The position numbers were made by a program, and so were the translations under genes. From assembly GCA_900770725.1 (NCBI GenBank), contig CAAGLL010000002.1, forward strand, positions 1 to 30,450: 30,450 bases of DNA, in the 5' to 3' direction. This DNA is from an uncultured Succinivibrio sp. (GTDB lineage Bacteria; Pseudomonadota; Gammaproteobacteria; Enterobacterales; Succinivibrionaceae). Of this stretch, positions 21,434 to 30,066 are shown in pieces; within the stretch, counting starts at the first letter, position 1, and every line of letters starts with the position of its first letter. The notes below the pieces were generated by a model, which made no database searches, was not told the DNA's origin, and saw only the letters and a list, made by a program, of their open reading frames with translations.

Positions 21434-23398
21434 ATGAACCAATCAAAGATCCGCAGGATTGCCGTGATCGCCGTGACCGCAGCATTCTTCTGCTTCCAGA
21501 TGTACCTGGCTTTCGTAAAGCAGCTCACCCCGATGCTCCAAAGCCCGGTCCACCTGGTGTTCGCCCTCTTCCTCATCTACATGTACTACCCGGCAGACCG
21601 CCAGTACCGCAAGCGCGTCCAGGCCACGGCGGACAAGGCAGGCGCAGCGCCCGATCCGAAAGTCCTCGATGCGCGCAGCTGGATGAACTTTCTCGACCTC
21701 GTCCCGATCGCCATGATCGCCTTCCTGGGCTGGTACTCGGTGACGCAGTACGCCCGCCTGAGGGACTTCGTGCCCTTCGTGGACGAGGTCTACCCGCTTG
21801 ACTGCGCAGCGATGGTCGTTGCGATCCTGCTGCTGCTCGAGGCCGTCAGGCGCTCGCTCGGCGCGGTGCTGTTCTTCTTCATAATCGCGTTCATCGCCTT
21901 CGCGTGGATCTCGCCGCACCTTCCGGGGATCCTCTACACCAAGGGGCTGCCGTTTGACCAGATGCTCGACCAGTTCGCCATCGGCATGACGATGACCGAG
22001 GCCGGCGTCTTCGGCACCCCGCTGTACACCTCCGCCTCGGCGCTGTTCTACTTCATCGTCTTCGGCGTGTTCTTCAGCACCTGCGGCGGCGGCCAGCTGC
22101 TCATCGACATCGGCATGAAGTTCTCAAACAAGTCCTCGGGCGGCCCTGCCAAGGCAGCCGTGATGTCGTCGGCGCTCATGGGCATGGTCTCAGGCTCAGC
22201 CGTCGCCAACGTCTCGACCACCGGCGTCATGACCATCCCGATGATGAAGAAGATCGGCTACGCACCGCAGGAGGCCGGCGCCATCGAGGCCGTGGCCTCG
22301 ACCGGCGGCCAGATCATGCCGCCGATCATGGGCGTGGGCGCGTTCATCATGGCTGAGATGCTCGGCGTGAGCTACTTCTCGGTAGCCTGCGCGGCCATCA
22401 TCCCGGCCATCGCCTACTACTTCGGCGTGTTCGTGCTCGTGACCTTCCTGGCGCGCAAGCGCGCCGTGAAGAACGGCGGCGCGGACGCGGAGATCAAGGT
22501 CTCCCAGCCGATCCTGCCGCGCCTGTACCTCCTGATCCCGATCATCATGCTGGTGGTCTGGATCGTCTCCGGCGCCTCGCTCATGCGCTCGGGCATGGTC
22601 GGCATCGGCTCGATCCTCGTGTGCAACGCCATAAGCTACTTCGTCGGCGGCAGGAAGAACTTCGTGGGGCTCAAGCAGCTCTGGGACTGCTGCCTGCGCG
22701 GGGCCAAGCAGTCAGCTGAGATCGCCATCCCGACCGCGGCCTGCGGCATCATCATCAACGTGGTGACCGGCCAGACCTCGCTTGCGACCAACCTTTCCGC
22801 GACCATCGGCTCCCTGGGCACGAACTACCTGTTCCTCGCCCTGCTCATCGCGATGGTCGGATGCATGATCCTCGGCATGGCCCTGCCCACCGTGGCGGCC
22901 TACCTCGTGGGCGTCGTGCTCTTCGTGCCGATCATCCGCTCGCTGGGCGTCGACGCCCTGTGCGCGAACATGTTCGTGTTCTACTACGGCATCATGGCCC
23001 AGATCACCCCGCCTGTGTGCGTGGCCTCCTACACGGCAGCCGGCATCGCCGGGGCCGACGCCATGAAGACCGGCATCAACGGCATGCTCTACGCGCTCGT
23101 GGGCTTCATGGTCCCGTTCGTCTTCATCTACAACCCGGCGATCCTGCTTGAAGGCTCGATAGCCGAGATAGCGATCGGCGCCATCCAGCTGCTGCTTGGC
23201 ACCTACTTCCTGGCGCTCACGGTCTCAGGCTACTACAAGACCTTCCTGCCGGCCCCTGCAAGGCTCCTGACCTTCATCGCCGCGGCAGGCCTCATCAGCC
23301 CCGAGTCCGTCACCTCGGCTCTTGCCATCGTCATCGGCGTGGGCACGCTGGTCTGGAACTGGCGCCGCGCCCGTTCTCTTCCTGGGGTGGCGGCATGA
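21434..23398 (+). CDS. TRAP transporter fused permease (QM, 4TM/12TM)
   Basis: The 654-residue integral membrane protein joins the small (DctQ-like, residues about 1-170) and large (DctM-like, about 175-600) TRAP subunits, followed by further membrane segments at the C-terminus. Family motifs are SSALMGMVSGSAVANVSTTGVMTIPMM, GAIEAVASTGGQIMPPIMGVGAFIMAE and ALPTVAAYLVGVVLFVPI. The fused form is the partner of TAXI binding proteins, which agrees with the gene upstream. The next gene begins within its stop codon region (ATGA overlap at 23395), so expression is coupled. The substrate is not readable from the sequence. Confidence 0.92.
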   Translation: MNQSKIRRIAVIAVTAAFFCFQMYLAFVKQLTPMLQSPVHLVFALFLIYMYYPADRQYRKRVQATADKAGAAPDPKVLDARSWMNFLDLVPIAMIAFLGWYSVTQYARLRDFVPFVDEVYPLDCAAMVVAILLLLEAVRRSLGAVLFFFIIAFIAFAWISPHLPGILYTKGLPFDQMLDQFAIGMTMTEAGVFGTPLYTSASALFYFIVFGVFFSTCGGGQLLIDIGMKFSNKSSGGPAKAAVMSSALMGMVSGSAVANVSTTGVMTIPMMKKIGYAPQEAGAIEAVASTGGQIMPPIMGVGAFIMAEMLGVSYFSVACAAIIPAIAYYFGVFVLVTFLARKRAVKNGGADAEIKVSQPILPRLYLLIPIIMLVVWIVSGASLMRSGMVGIGSILVCNAISYFVGGRKNFVGLKQLWDCCLRGAKQSAEIAIPTAACGIIINVVTGQTSLATNLSATIGSLGTNYLFLALLIAMVGCMILGMALPTVAAYLVGVVLFVPIIRSLGVDALCANMFVFYYGIMAQITPPVCVASYTAAGIAGADAMKTGINGMLYALVGFMVPFVFIYNPAILLEGSIAEIAIGAIQLLLGTYFLALTVSGYYKTFLPAPARLLTFIAAAGLISPESVTSALAIVIGVGTLVWNWRRARSLPGVAA

Positions 23399-23862
23399 TC
23401 ATCTGCAAGAGAGAAAGGCTGCGCACCTACGAAGGAGCCCTCCCGGGGATAGGCGCGGCGCTCGATGCGCTCGCCTCGCTGGGCGATGCTCCCAAGCCCT
23501 GCCGCGTCGAGTTCAAAGGCGGGTACCTCTTCATACAGGAGGGCAAGACCGCCCCTGTTGAAGAGGGCATGTTCGAGGCGCACCGCAGGTACATCGACGT
23601 GCAGGTGCTCCTTAAGGGCTGCGAGAGGGTGCTTTGGAATGATCTCGACTGCCTCGCCCCGGAAGGCGCCTACAGCGATGAGAAGGACAAGCTCGCGCTG
23701 ACCGGGGACGCGGCGCTCTCCTTCGACGTCCCCGCTGGCATGGCCTGGGCGGCCTTCCCCGAGGACGGGCACATGGCCTGCCGCAACCCCGGGAGGCAGG
23801 AGCGCTTCCTCAAGGCCGTAATCAAGCTTGAAGTGCCAAGCGACATGGCAAAGGAGGCATGA
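23395..23862 (+). CDS. YhcH/YjgK/YiaL family protein, NanQ-like sugar anomerase
   Basis: This 155-residue cupin-like protein carries the YhcH metal-site features FEAHRRYIDVQVLLKGCERV and FPEDGHMACR. In E. coli, NanQ (YhcH) converts the alpha and beta anomers of N-acetylneuraminate and works beside sialic acid catabolism. It overlaps the permease gene by 4 bp and runs 1 bp before the BNR protein gene, so the three are one functional unit. A role in anomerising whatever the TRAP system imports is inferred. EbgC-like helper functions are the alternative. Confidence 0.85.
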   Translation: MIICKRERLRTYEGALPGIGAALDALASLGDAPKPCRVEFKGGYLFIQEGKTAPVEEGMFEAHRRYIDVQVLLKGCERVLWNDLDCLAPEGAYSDEKDKLALTGDAALSFDVPAGMAWAAFPEDGHMACRNPGRQERFLKAVIKLEVPSDMAKEA

Positions 23863-25023
23863 ATGGAGTTTCGCACGCTTGAAGCCCTGCCGAAGACAGG
23901 GGAGATCATGAGGGATCCGCGCACGGGGCTCTGCGAGGCCCTGATCCCGCCTGGACCCTACGCCACAGCCCACGCCCCGTGCCTCCTGGAGCTTCCCGAC
24001 GGGAGCATGCTCTGCGCGTGGTTTGCCGGAACCTTCGAGGGCAGCGCCGATGTCAGCATAGTCTGCTCGAGGCTGCCTTCAGGGCAAGCAAGATGGATCG
24101 AGCCTTCGCCCATCTCCTCTGATCCTGAGCGGTCTGAGCAGAACCCCTCGCTCTTCAACGGGCCCGGCGGTGCCGTGTGGGCGGTCTACACCGCCCAGAA
24201 GGCCAGGCAGGAGGGCAAGGACAACATGCAGTTCACCTCGCAGGTGAGGGTGCAGGAGTCGCATGACGGAGGCCTCACCTGGGGGCCATACAGTACGCTC
24301 TTTCCCAAGGAGGGGACGTTCTGCCGCCAGCCCATCCAGGTGCTCTCAAGCGGCAGGTGGATCATGGGCAACTGGATCTGCACCGACTCGCCTGACGGCC
24401 TGTCAGGCGATCCCACCGTCTTCAAGATCTCAGATGACGCGGGCAAGACCTGGCGCGAGGTCGAGATGCCGCAAAGCCGCGGGCGCGTCCACGCCAACGT
24501 GGTCGAGCTGGATGGAGGAGAACTCGCCGCCTTCATGAGATCGCGCGAGGCCGACTTCATCTACGTGAGCCGCTCGCACGACTTCGGCGACACCTGGTCG
24601 GCGCCTGTGCCCACCGTGCTGCCCAACAACAACTCGGGGATAAGCGCCATCAGGCTTGACGACGGTCGGATCGCCATCGCCTGCAACCCGACCTGCACGA
24701 GCCATCCCGTCAAGGGCAAGGCCGCCTGGCCCGGGCTGCGCTGCCCGGTCGTTGTCGCGATCTCCGAGGACGGCGGGCGCAGCTTCCCGCTCATGCGCAT
24801 TGTCGAGGCCGGAGAGGGCTTCATAGGCGCGGAGAACCGCACGAACAACGCCCAGTACGAGTACCCGTACCTGATGCAGTCGCGCGATGGAACGCTGCAC
24901 CTGGCCTTCGCCTACCACAACCGCGAGTGCGTGAAGTACATGCGCTTTACCAAGCAGCAGATAGAAGGGAAGAGGCGCGAGAAGGAAGGGAGGTACAACC
25001 CCACCTCGGCCCAGGTGAGCTGA
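23863..25023 (+). CDS. BNR-repeat sialidase-like protein, predicted cytoplasmic
   Basis: The 386-residue protein shows four Asp-box signatures: SHDGGLTW (133-140), SDDAGKTW (190-197), SHDFGDTW (238-245) and the variant SEDGGRSF (301-308), as expected for a six-bladed propeller of the sialidase superfamily. YEYPYLMQSRDG near 332-343 could carry the catalytic Tyr region. No signal peptide or membrane segment is present, so it should act in the cytoplasm on an imported compound rather than on host glycans. GGAGG precedes the ATG at 23863, 1 bp after the anomerase gene. It closes the operon. Real sialidase activity is not certain: this superfamily also holds uncharacterised propellers that act on other sugar acids. 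Confidence 0.8.
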   Translation: MEFRTLEALPKTGEIMRDPRTGLCEALIPPGPYATAHAPCLLELPDGSMLCAWFAGTFEGSADVSIVCSRLPSGQARWIEPSPISSDPERSEQNPSLFNGPGGAVWAVYTAQKARQEGKDNMQFTSQVRVQESHDGGLTWGPYSTLFPKEGTFCRQPIQVLSSGRWIMGNWICTDSPDGLSGDPTVFKISDDAGKTWREVEMPQSRGRVHANVVELDGGELAAFMRSREADFIYVSRSHDFGDTWSAPVPTVLPNNNSGISAIRLDDGRIAIACNPTCTSHPVKGKAAWPGLRCPVVVAISEDGGRSFPLMRIVEAGEGFIGAENRTNNAQYEYPYLMQSRDGTLHLAFAYHNRECVKYMRFTKQQIEGKRREKEGRYNPTSAQVS

Positions 25024-25042
25024 AAGCATCCCTAGGACGTCC

Positions 25043-25073
25043 AAGGGGCGCCGGGCATTGCCCGGCGCCCCTT
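25043..25073. terminator. Bidirectional terminator between convergent operons
   Basis: Perfect 15-bp arms (25043-25057 and 25059-25073) meet with a single-base centre. The stem ends in AA/TT, with T-rich sequence (TTGCTTT) after it on the plus side. It can serve both the sialidase-like gene (+) and the exporter operon (-). Confidence 0.8.
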
Positions 25074-25090
25074 GCTTTGCCTGGAAATGG

Positions 25091-26191
25091 CTAGTCGAGG
25101 TTCTTCCTGAACAGCAGTCCCGCGGTGGCGAAGGTCACGATGCTGATGCCAAAGAGCGGCGAGAGCATCGGCAGGTTGTCCATGAAGGTCTCGCCCTGGA
25201 GGTAGATCCTCCACACCGCCTGCACGCCGTAGTAGAGCGGGTCGAAGCGCGCCACCACCTTGAACCAGTCGGGCATCGCGTCCACCGGGGTGAGGAGCCC
25301 TGAGATCATGATCGAGGGGAGCACGATGAGGAAGGCGATGATGATCGACGCAAGCGAGGTCTTGGAGAGCACCGAGACCGTAAGGCCGATCCCAACGCAG
25401 GCGCAGCTGAAGAGCGCGATGACCAGGAAGAGATCGAGCACGGTGCCGCGCAGCGGGATGTCGAAGTAGAAGTTGCAGATCGCCGCAAGCGTCAGCGACT
25501 GGAGGATCGAGACGATGACCGGCGGCAGCGCCTTGCCCACGAGCATCTCAAACGAGTTTGCAGGCGTCATGAGCATCATGTCGAAGCTGCCCTCCTCCCT
25601 CTCGCGCGAGACCTCGAGGCTTGCGAGCATCACGACCTGCACGATGGTCAGCGCGAGGATCATGCCAGTGAGGATGCTGAAGCGGGTGATGTTGTTCTCG
25701 TTGTAGATCTGGCGGTAGGTGATGTCCAGGGGGCTGTTCACGCCGTTCTCGGCGTTGAAGGTCGCGACTATCTGCTGCACGTAGCCTGCCGCGGTGTTGG
25801 CCGAGGCCGTCTGCCTGGCGTCAAGCGAGAGCTCGACTTCCCGCGTGGTCTTGAAGTCCGGGGCGAAGTAGATCCCGATGAGCGCGTCGCCGTGGGAGAC
25901 GGCCTTGCGCACGCAGTCAAGCGAATGGCACTGCGCGGACTTGGTGAAGCCCGGGGTGGCGGCGATGCGCTGCATGAGCTCGCGGCACTCGTTGTCCTCC
26001 TGCGCGGCGAAGGCAGCGTACGGCACCTGCGAGAGCTGGTAGTTCGCGCCGTAGCCGAAGATGATGCACTGCACGACTATCGGCACCACGAGCACCTTGC
26101 GCGTGCCGGGATCGGAGACGATGACGATGAGCTCCTTCTTGAAGACGGCGAGGATCATCAAGAGGCCGCGGACAAGCTTTTGAAAGTTCAT
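25091..26191 (-). CDS. ybhR: ABC exporter permease, YbhR type
   Basis: The 366 residues form an ABC-2 membrane protein. One membrane helix lies near the N-terminus, a large periplasmic loop follows (about 45-165), and five helices make up the C-terminal half. VSREREEGSFDMMLMTPANSFEMLVGKALPPVIVS and PLYYGVQAVWRIYLQG are typical of the YbhR/YhhJ group. The ATG at 26191 overlaps the stop of the upstream permease (ATGA), and this start gives the expected length (YbhR is 368 in E. coli). It forms the channel with YbhS, the ATPase and the HlyD-like adaptor, and is the last gene of the set. In E. coli the system exports Na+/Li+ and some drugs. Confidence 0.85.
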   Translation of the reverse strand: MNFQKLVRGLLMILAVFKKELIVIVSDPGTRKVLVVPIVVQCIIFGYGANYQLSQVPYAAFAAQEDNECRELMQRIAATPGFTKSAQCHSLDCVRKAVSHGDALIGIYFAPDFKTTREVELSLDARQTASANTAAGYVQQIVATFNAENGVNSPLDITYRQIYNENNITRFSILTGMILALTIVQVVMLASLEVSREREEGSFDMMLMTPANSFEMLVGKALPPVIVSILQSLTLAAICNFYFDIPLRGTVLDLFLVIALFSCACVGIGLTVSVLSKTSLASIIIAFLIVLPSIMISGLLTPVDAMPDWFKVVARFDPLYYGVQAVWRIYLQGETFMDNLPMLSPLFGISIVTFATAGLLFRKNLD

Positions 26192-27321
26192 TTGCAGTCC
26201 TTGTGCACCTTGCACACCGCGATGAAGAGGAACGCGAGCGCGTAGACGAACTGCAGCGCGGTGTCCAGCAGCACCTTCTTGGTGTCGCCGCCTGAGAGGA
26301 AGAGCACGCGCATCGCCTCAACGGCGTAGGTGGGCGGGATGGCGTTGCCGATGGCCTTGATGGCCGGCGCGACGCCGCGCAGGTCGAAGATCATGCCCGA
26401 AAGCAGCACCGTGGGCAGGCAACCGATGATGATGGCGTACTCGGAGGCCAGGAACTGGTTCTTGCAGAGGGCAGAGATGAGCACGCCGAAGCAGATCATC
26501 TCAAAGGAATAGACCGCGATGAGCAGCACGAGCAGCGGCACGCTCCCGCGCAGCGGGATGTGCAGCAGCAGCTGCCCGAAGATGAGAGTGATCATCGACC
26601 CGGTGAAGCCCAGGATGAAATAGACCATGACCTTGGAGAGCACTATCTCCAGCGCCGAGGTCATGGTGCCTGCAAGCGACTCCATGGTTCCGCGGTCCCA
26701 CTCGCGAGCCACGACGAACGATCCTAGGAACGAGCAGACGAGCGTGATGATCGCGATGTACTGGCCTGAGAGCAGGAACCACGAGGAGGTGTTCGCCTCG
26801 TTGAACCAGTTGCGCGCGACCACGGACACCCCGCCCTGCCCCGCTCCGAGCTTGGTTGCCGCCGCGCTTATCACCGAGTTGATGTAGCCGCGCGAGAGCT
26901 CGGCCAACTGCGCCTCTGATCCGTTCTGGAAGATCATGATCTGGGCCTTGCCGTGGGCGAGCGCGTCGTCAAAGCCCGGATCGAGGGCGATGATGTTGTT
27001 GACCTTGTGCGAGTAGAGGAGATCGCGAGCCTCGCCCAGGGTCCCGACCACCGTGGTGTCGAAGTACGGGGATCCTATGAACTCGTCTGCCAGCGTCTTC
27101 TGGACCCTGCTTTCGTAGTTGCAGACCACCGCCGCCTCGATGGGCTTGACGTCCATGCGGATGGCGTAGCCGTAGATGATCACGAGCACCAGGGGCTGGA
27201 TTAGCACCACGGCGAGCACCGAGCGGTCCTTTGAGATCTGCAGGATCTCCTTGCGGATGAGGATCGCCATGAACGCCAGGCTCGGCATCCTCCTGAAGAT
27301 CTCCTTCAAAAGCTCAAACAT
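26188..27321 (-). CDS. ybhS: ABC exporter permease, YbhS type
   Basis: This 377-residue ABC-2 permease has a first membrane helix (about 38-58, VLAVVLIQPLVLVIIYGYAIRMDV), a periplasmic domain to about 160 and five further helices. VVAREWDRGTMESLAGTM and PPTYAVEAMRVLFLSGG match YbhS (377 residues in E. coli). The ATG at 27321 is taken because GGAGG lies 10 bp before it. An in-frame ATG at 27330 is only 1 bp from that site and too close. It overlaps the ATPase gene by 8 bp and the next permease by 4 bp. Confidence 0.85.
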   Translation of the reverse strand: MFELLKEIFRRMPSLAFMAILIRKEILQISKDRSVLAVVLIQPLVLVIIYGYAIRMDVKPIEAAVVCNYESRVQKTLADEFIGSPYFDTTVVGTLGEARDLLYSHKVNNIIALDPGFDDALAHGKAQIMIFQNGSEAQLAELSRGYINSVISAAATKLGAGQGGVSVVARNWFNEANTSSWFLLSGQYIAIITLVCSFLGSFVVAREWDRGTMESLAGTMTSALEIVLSKVMVYFILGFTGSMITLIFGQLLLHIPLRGSVPLLVLLIAVYSFEMICFGVLISALCKNQFLASEYAIIIGCLPTVLLSGMIFDLRGVAPAIKAIGNAIPPTYAVEAMRVLFLSGGDTKKVLLDTALQFVYALAFLFIAVCKVHKDCK

Positions 27322-29095
27322 CGCGGTCATCCCCTCCTGCGCGGAAATTGGCGACAAGCTCGACGAAGGCCTCCTCGATGGAGAGCCTGCGGCCCTCGCG
27401 CGTGCAGATCTCCTCTGGGCTTCCGAGCACCAGGATCTTGCCGCGGTCCTGGATGAGGAAGCGATCGCAGTACTCGGCCTCGTCCATGAAGTGGGTGGTC
27501 ACGATGACCGAGGTGCCTTCGCACGAGAGCGCGCAGATGCGGTTCCAGAAGTTGCGCCTGGCCATGGGATCGGCGCCCGAGGTGGCCTCATCCAAAAAGA
27601 GGATTTTCGGGCGGTGGATGAGGGCGCAGGCCATCGAGAGCTGGCGCTGCAGCCCGAAGGGCAGATCCATGGAAGGCTCCTTCTCATTGCCGCGCAGCGA
27701 GAACTCGTCCAAAAGCTCCTCGATGCGATCGCGCAGGCGCCTGCCCGAAAGTCCGTAGCTTAAGCCGAAGTACTCGAGGTTCTGCACGCTGTTGAGGCGC
27801 CGGTAGAGCGAGAACTTCTGGGAGACGTAGCCGATGGTCTGCCTCAAGTCGGACTTGGCGGTGCGCAAATTGAAGCCGTTGACCGTGACCTCGCCGTCGG
27901 TGGGGGTGAGCAGCGCGCAGATCATGCGGAAGGTCGTGGTCTTGCCCGCGCCGTTTGGGCCCAGAAGCCCGAAGATCTCCCCGCGGCGCACCTGGAAGTT
28001 CGAGTGGCAGACTGCGGTGAAGCGGCCGAACTTCTTTGAGATCCCCTTGACGTCGATGACCACCGGATCGTCGTCGTGGGATGCCTTGAGTCCTTTGACG
28101 TCGGGCTTTTTCATCATGAGCGAGAAGTCGAGCGTGTTGAGGATGTAGACGTCCTCAAGCTGGGGCTCCCGCTGCGCCACGGCAAGGGCGCCGTGCGCGC
28201 AGCCGATGGATGCCTCGGCGAAAGTCTCAAGCTCCCCAGCGCCCGCGCCCTGCCTTGCGATGATGTCGATGCACCCAAGGCGCGGGCAGAGATCGAGGAT
28301 GGGCGAGTTCTCGTCATAGCGGCGCGTGCTGAACATGAGGCGCCTTGCCGTGGCGCTGTAGGCAAGCCCCCCGCCCACGCTTATGCGGAAGGTCCTGCCC
28401 TCGGCCGACTTGCAAAGCTCGCCGGCGGCGCCCTTGAGCACAATCTTGCCGGACTCGAGCATCACGGCCATGTCGGCCGCGGCGGCCTCCTCGAGGTAGG
28501 CGCTTGAGAAGATGCACCTGGCCCCGCTCTCCCTCATGTAGCCGTCGATGACGTCCCACAGCTCCTTGCGCGAGACGGGGTCGACGCCCACGGTGGGCTC
28601 GTCGAGGATTATGTAGCGGGGATCCGCGGCGATGGCGCAGGCAAGGCCGAGCTTCTGCTTCATGCCGCCTGAGAGCGAGTCTGCGGCGTAGTCGCGGAAC
28701 TTCAAGAGGCCAACGCGGTCGAGTATGCCCGAGAGCTTCTGCTCGGCGCCCTGCTGCGCAAGGCCGCGCAGCCCCGAGAAGATCTTGAGGTTGTCCATGA
28801 CCGAGAGCTCGCCGTAGAGGCCCAGCTGCTGGGACATGTAGCCTATCTTGCTGGTGAACGCGAAGTCGGTGCTGTCGGGGATCATGCCGCCTAGGCGCAC
28901 GGTCCCGCCATTTGGGCGCAGCACGCCCGCGATGAGCTTAAGGAGCGTCGACTTGCCCGCGCCGTCGGGGCCCATCAGGCACACCGACTTGCAGGAGTCG
29001 GGGATCTCGAGGCTGAAGCCCTTGTAGACGGGGACAATCCTGATCCCTCTCCGGTAGCCCCGCTCAAGATCCCTAATCTCAAGCAGACTGCCCAT
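27314..29095 (-). CDS. ybhF: Dual ABC ATPase of YbhF type
   Basis: Two ABC domains lie in one 593-residue chain. Domain 1 has Walker A GPDGAGKST (42-50), signature LSGGMKQK (141-148) and Walker B YIILDE (161-166). Domain 2 has Walker A GPNGAGKTT (379-387), Walker B ILFLDE (498-503) and H-loop TTHF (H535). The domains differ: the first H-loop reads SSAY (A199 in place of His) and the second signature is degenerate (LPFGLQRQLS). Each composite site of the folded dimer would therefore be impaired at one partner, suggesting asymmetric ATP hydrolysis. It energises the two permeases. The start is 2 bp after the adaptor stop. E. coli YbhF (578 residues) is the closest known architecture; YhiH/RbbA is less likely because no membrane domain is fused here. 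Confidence 0.9.
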   Translation of the reverse strand: MGSLLEIRDLERGYRRGIRIVPVYKGFSLEIPDSCKSVCLMGPDGAGKSTLLKLIAGVLRPNGGTVRLGGMIPDSTDFAFTSKIGYMSQQLGLYGELSVMDNLKIFSGLRGLAQQGAEQKLSGILDRVGLLKFRDYAADSLSGGMKQKLGLACAIAADPRYIILDEPTVGVDPVSRKELWDVIDGYMRESGARCIFSSAYLEEAAAADMAVMLESGKIVLKGAAGELCKSAEGRTFRISVGGGLAYSATARRLMFSTRRYDENSPILDLCPRLGCIDIIARQGAGAGELETFAEASIGCAHGALAVAQREPQLEDVYILNTLDFSLMMKKPDVKGLKASHDDDPVVIDVKGISKKFGRFTAVCHSNFQVRRGEIFGLLGPNGAGKTTTFRMICALLTPTDGEVTVNGFNLRTAKSDLRQTIGYVSQKFSLYRRLNSVQNLEYFGLSYGLSGRRLRDRIEELLDEFSLRGNEKEPSMDLPFGLQRQLSMACALIHRPKILFLDEATSGADPMARRNFWNRICALSCEGTSVIVTTHFMDEAEYCDRFLIQDRGKILVLGSPEEICTREGRRLSIEEAFVELVANFRAGGDDRDV

Positions 29096-29097
29096 GA

Positions 29098-30066
29098 TCA
29101 GAAGTCCACGGTGACGGGCTGGCCGAGCCTTAAGACGCCCTTGGGATCGTCGAAGTCGACGCGCACCTCCCAGACGAGATCGGCGCGCAGCTCCTCGGTC
29201 TGCACGCTCTTGGGCGTGAACATAGCAGTCGAGCTCACGTAGGCGACCTGGCCTTCGACCTTGTCGCCTGCGGCATCGGAGATGGTGACCTTCATGCCGG
29301 GCTTGACTGATGAGAGCTGAGTCTCGGCGATGTACATGAGCACGCGCTTGTGGTCAAGCTGCGAGAGCTCGTAGACGGTCGAGGAGACGGAGGCCATGTC
29401 GCCAAGCTCGGCCTTGCGGGTGCGGATCTGACCGTCGTAAGGGGCGCGGATCACGCTCTGATCGTCGCGCTGGTAGACGAGGTAGGAGAGCTGCTCGTCG
29501 CAGGATCTCGCGGTCTCCTCAGCCTTGCGGATCTCCTCCTCGCGGTAGCCCTTCTCCATCATCGAAAGGTTAGCCCTGGCGCTCTCTAGCTGGGCCTGGT
29601 ACTGCCTTAGGGTGTAGTAGGCCTGATCGCGGTCCTGCGCAGAGGCGCTGCGCCGTGCGTACAGGGACTGGTAGCGCTCGTTGGTGAACTTGGCGAGTTC
29701 GACCTGGGCCTCGAGGGTCTTGACGCTGGCGCGGGCGGAGTCGATCTCCTCCTTGCGGTAGCCCTTGCGGGCCTTGTCGGCCTCGGCGCGGTAGGCCTCG
29801 CACTGGGCCTTGGTGATCCCTATCTGGTGCTCGAGCGCCTTGGTGTCGAGAGTGGCGAGCACCTGGCCCTTCTTGACGAGATCGCCGCTGTCCACGTTGA
29901 GCGCGTTGATCCTGCCCGAGCGCTCGAAGGCAAGGGAGCTCTGCCTGATGTCAACGATGCCGTGGGCCTTGCCCAGCGGATCCACCGAGGACTTGCTGTA
30001 ATAGAGGACGCCGGCGAAGGCGGCGCAAACCACGACGAATGATGCGGCGAGCAGTTTCTTGTTCAT
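29098..30066 (-). CDS. ybhG: HlyD-family periplasmic adaptor, YbhG type
   Basis: A membrane anchor (about 4-24, KLLAASFVVVCAAFAGVLYY) precedes a barrel-lipoyl-hairpin adaptor of 322 residues. HGIVDIRQSSLAFERSGRI and LNVDSGDLVKKGQVLATLD mark the first lipoyl half. Two long coiled helices (about 80-185, with repeated YRKEEID/YREEEIRK) form the hairpin, and VIRAPYDGQIRTRKAELGDMASV is the second lipoyl half. SSTAMFTPKSVQTEELRADLVWEVRV closes the barrel as in YbhG/YhiI. The ATG at 30066 is chosen; the frame also opens at a TTG 9 bp earlier, which would be only 2 bp from AAGGGG. It is the first gene of the exporter operon. The TetR regulator CecR, adjacent to it in E. coli, is not in the window. 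Confidence 0.88.
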   Translation of the reverse strand: MNKKLLAASFVVVCAAFAGVLYYSKSSVDPLGKAHGIVDIRQSSLAFERSGRINALNVDSGDLVKKGQVLATLDTKALEHQIGITKAQCEAYRAEADKARKGYRKEEIDSARASVKTLEAQVELAKFTNERYQSLYARRSASAQDRDQAYYTLRQYQAQLESARANLSMMEKGYREEEIRKAEETARSCDEQLSYLVYQRDDQSVIRAPYDGQIRTRKAELGDMASVSSTVYELSQLDHKRVLMYIAETQLSSVKPGMKVTISDAAGDKVEGQVAYVSSTAMFTPKSVQTEELRADLVWEVRVDFDDPKGVLRLGQPVTVDF

